A stretch of 64,000 nucleotides of DNA from Acidobacteriota bacterium (GTDB lineage Bacteria > Acidobacteriota > Terriglobia > Terriglobales > Acidobacteriaceae), in contig JABCZL010000022.1 of NCBI GenBank assembly GCA_013289685.1, forward strand, positions 20,174 to 84,173, read 5' to 3'. Below, in pieces: positions 62,763-64,000 of the stretch. Each line of letters begins with the position of its first letter. Positions within the stretch are counted from its first letter, which is position 1. Under the pieces are notes generated by a model that worked only from the letters and a program-made list of their open reading frames with translations, ran no database searches and was not told the origin of the DNA. The position numbers and the translations under genes were made by a program.

Positions 62763-63062
62763 ACGCCAGTCCCCGCGTTCATCACGAATCAGTTTTCGCC
62801 CGGCAATCTCGACGGTAGTGCCTGCCGCGTGGTCCACAAACTCTAGAAGTTCCTCGGCAAACCACAACTGCGCGGTCTGCCCATCTAGAGCGACCGAAAT
62901 GGCGAGGTCCTCGGAAGACTCCCCAATCACCTCCACACCAGTAACCGAGGGAGTGGTGCGTCCGTATACAGTCCCCGCCTGCCCCGCGATCCCGAGGCTT
63001 TCTGTGGCTTCTGTGGAGCGGATTCGCACTCTATCTCCAAACGTGACTCGGCTTGTTCCCAT
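62745..63062 (-). CDS. Small hypothetical protein
   Basis: 105 residues, ATG at 63062. Starts MGTSRVTFGDRVRIRST, a short beta-rich pattern (RVTFGDRVRIR and AGTVYGR) like small SH3-fold or transcription-processing domains, then QLWFAEELLEFVDHAAG near 64. Not recognised. Its stop lies in a direct repeat. Confidence 0.6.
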   Translation of the reverse strand: MGTSRVTFGDRVRIRSTEATESLGIAGQAGTVYGRTTPSVTGVEVIGESSEDLAISVALDGQTAQLWFAEELLEFVDHAAGTTVEIAGRKLIRDERGDWREVKPN

Positions 63063-63118
63063 GACAATGAGTGTAAAGGCGATTTATCACCAGCTAGCAG
63101 AATTAGAATTCAACGCTG

Positions 63119-63778
63119 TCAGTCCCCATCAGCCTCAGGATCTGCGCACACACCGTCAAAGGCCGTATAGCCCAAATCCTTGACATCCGTATATTTGGTG
63201 GCCAACACCCAGCCGGTTCGACCGCTGCGCGTCTTCACCTGCAACCACCACTCCTTGGTGCCATACTCGATGATCTTAAGGTAGCATGCGCGTTCATCCG
63301 GAAAGTCGCAGGAAGCACGCTTCTCCACAACCTGATCTATGTACTCGGTGAACCAGGCTCCCTTGCCCCAAAAATTCCAGTAGTCGTATTTGTTGAGGCC
63401 GTAGCGAAGGATCACATCGCCCGGCTTGAGCGACGGCGGCGCTTGCACGAGGAGTTGTGTGACCAAGGCGTGCACGAGGGGCTGTGTGACCAGGGCTCTG
63501 TCGGGCTCACGGATTATGTTTATACCCGCGAGCACGGTCACTTTGTCCCCGGCTTTTAGTGAGCCCACTAACGCGTGCTTTTCTTGCCATGAAGAATACA
63601 TTCGCACGTCTTTTTCGAGCTTCACATGAAAGACGACCTCTCGCGGACAGGCGTCGCGCTCGACGACTGGAAGTTTGGGCTCGGGAGCGCCGGAGCCGAT
63701 GACCTTGGACGAAGAGGAACTCTGACCTGCTGCGAGTGCGGCCAGCGTTAAAAACATGCCGAGTCGTATCGAGGTCAT
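63119..63778 (-). CDS. Secreted SH3-like hypothetical protein with internal 9-residue duplication
   Basis: 219 residues from ATG 63778 (two codons downstream of a TTG). Signal peptide about 1-18 (ending AAGQ). A stretch with FHVKLEKDVRMYSSWQEKHALVGSL near 49, typical of SH3-like beta folds, continues to RSGRTGWVLATKYTDV near 186, which resembles bacterial SH3 domains. A tandem 27-bp duplication (63444-63497) encodes ALVTQPLVH/ALVTQLLVQ near 95. Not recognised. Adjacent to the 105-residue gene. Confidence 0.65.
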   Translation of the reverse strand: MTSIRLGMFLTLAALAAGQSSSSSKVIGSGAPEPKLPVVERDACPREVVFHVKLEKDVRMYSSWQEKHALVGSLKAGDKVTVLAGINIIREPDRALVTQPLVHALVTQLLVQAPPSLKPGDVILRYGLNKYDYWNFWGKGAWFTEYIDQVVEKRASCDFPDERACYLKIIEYGTKEWWLQVKTRSGRTGWVLATKYTDVKDLGYTAFDGVCADPEADGD

Positions 63779-63892
63779 ACGCAAAGGATAACCGCGTGCT
63801 CACTGAGCAAGAACATTACTCAAGTACCGTCGCTACGTCGGCGCAAACAAATCGTTGTTGTAATCGTTGCTGTAATCAGATGGGATGAGAAG

Positions 63893-63968
63893 GCCGGTCT
63901 CCGGACGGGATGCGGTGTACGCTCCCAAGTTATCGACGTGCTCGAAGCACAGATAAAAGGAGACCGGC
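63893..63968 (+). promoter_or_regulatory. Inverted repeat that can sequester the Shine-Dalgarno of the last gene
   Basis: GCCGGTCTCC (63893-63902) and GGAGACCGGC (63959-63968) are perfect complements; the right arm includes the SD (AAGGAGA) of the gene starting 63970. A second short hairpin (GTGCT-CGA-AGCAC, 63938-63950) sits between. This could modulate translation. Direct 12-bp repeats AATCGTTG.TGT occur just upstream (63850-63873). Confidence 0.6.
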
Positions 63969-63969
63969 A

Positions 63970-64000
63970 ATGAAAAAGGTTAGCACCAGAGCAGCAGCGC
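63970..64000 (+). CDS. Start of a gene truncated by the window edge
   Basis: ATG at 63970 after AAGGAGACCGGCA, reading MKKVSTRAAA to the edge. The basic start followed by Ala resembles a signal peptide, but ten codons are too few to say. The leader hairpin is described separately. Confidence 0.5.
   Translation, partial: MKKVSTRAAA

Noticed and set aside
1..64000. CRISPR arrays, tRNA genes, insertion sequences, prophage
   Set aside because: No regularly spaced repeat-spacer array, no tRNA fold other than that of tmRNA, and no transposase or phage gene was seen.

Overview
The window is a high-GC bacterial chromosome segment with no plasmid, phage or insertion-sequence hallmark genes. The gene content points to Acidobacteriota (class Terriglobia, Koribacter-like relatives) by general resemblance, not by a database match. 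Supporting signs are a bacillithiol enzyme (BshC), a leucine/isovalerate catabolic cluster, very long S9 peptidase and rhomboid-TPR proteins, and many palindromic intergenic repeats. About 60 protein genes and one RNA gene (tmRNA) can be supported.

Layout. 2-1531: end of a large surface-type protein. 1557-13406: a cell-surface polysaccharide locus. A divergent pair (WbmS-like deacetylase, LpxD-like acyltransferase) faces a compact operon of asparagine synthase, glycosyltransferase, DUF362 protein, PaaK/CapK-like adenylating enzyme, two-domain oxidoreductase and NodU-type carbamoyltransferase. 13445-20714: a minus-strand run with DUF4337, YjbQ, HutH, thioesterase, and a probable leucine-degradation set (hydratase, HMG-CoA lyase, carboxyltransferase, second hydratase). 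20884-31123: porin plus PstS-like protein, a B12-binding mutase domain, AlkA-like glycosylase, RidA, ChrA, sugar epimerase, two envelope glycosyltransferase-type genes, and a TetR/membrane-protein divergent pair with a perfect 24-bp palindrome between them. 31203-33175: GT2, DoxX and tmRNA. 33620-49413: PilT-like ATPase, BshC, LysE, HAD, GDPD, outer-membrane transporter, S9 peptidase, rhomboid and an ABC-2 exporter. 49481-54393: GlpD, MazG, then a GNAT plus OSBS/N-acylamino-acid racemase pair. 54621-61344: receiver-like protein, bactofilin with methyltransferase, secreted unknowns, MsbA-like ABC exporter. 61345-64000: small accessory genes.

Most notable observation: at 61913-62179 (minus) a small gene reads through an in-frame TGA that falls exactly at the second redox position of a CxxU motif of a SelW/Rdx-type protein. 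An 8-bp hairpin begins 17 nt after the TGA and resembles a bacterial SECIS. A perfect TATAAT and a Shine-Dalgarno lie just upstream. Standard gene calling would truncate it.

Other notable signals: a CTG start codon in a CTGA stop/start overlap (9312); several long palindromes built of short CACAGAGG-, CACGGAT- or CACGAAGG-type units, one of which lies in frame inside a membrane glycosyltransferase; REP-like GTAGCGCCGGC elements in single- and double-armed forms; and a nine-G tract in the WbmS-like gene.
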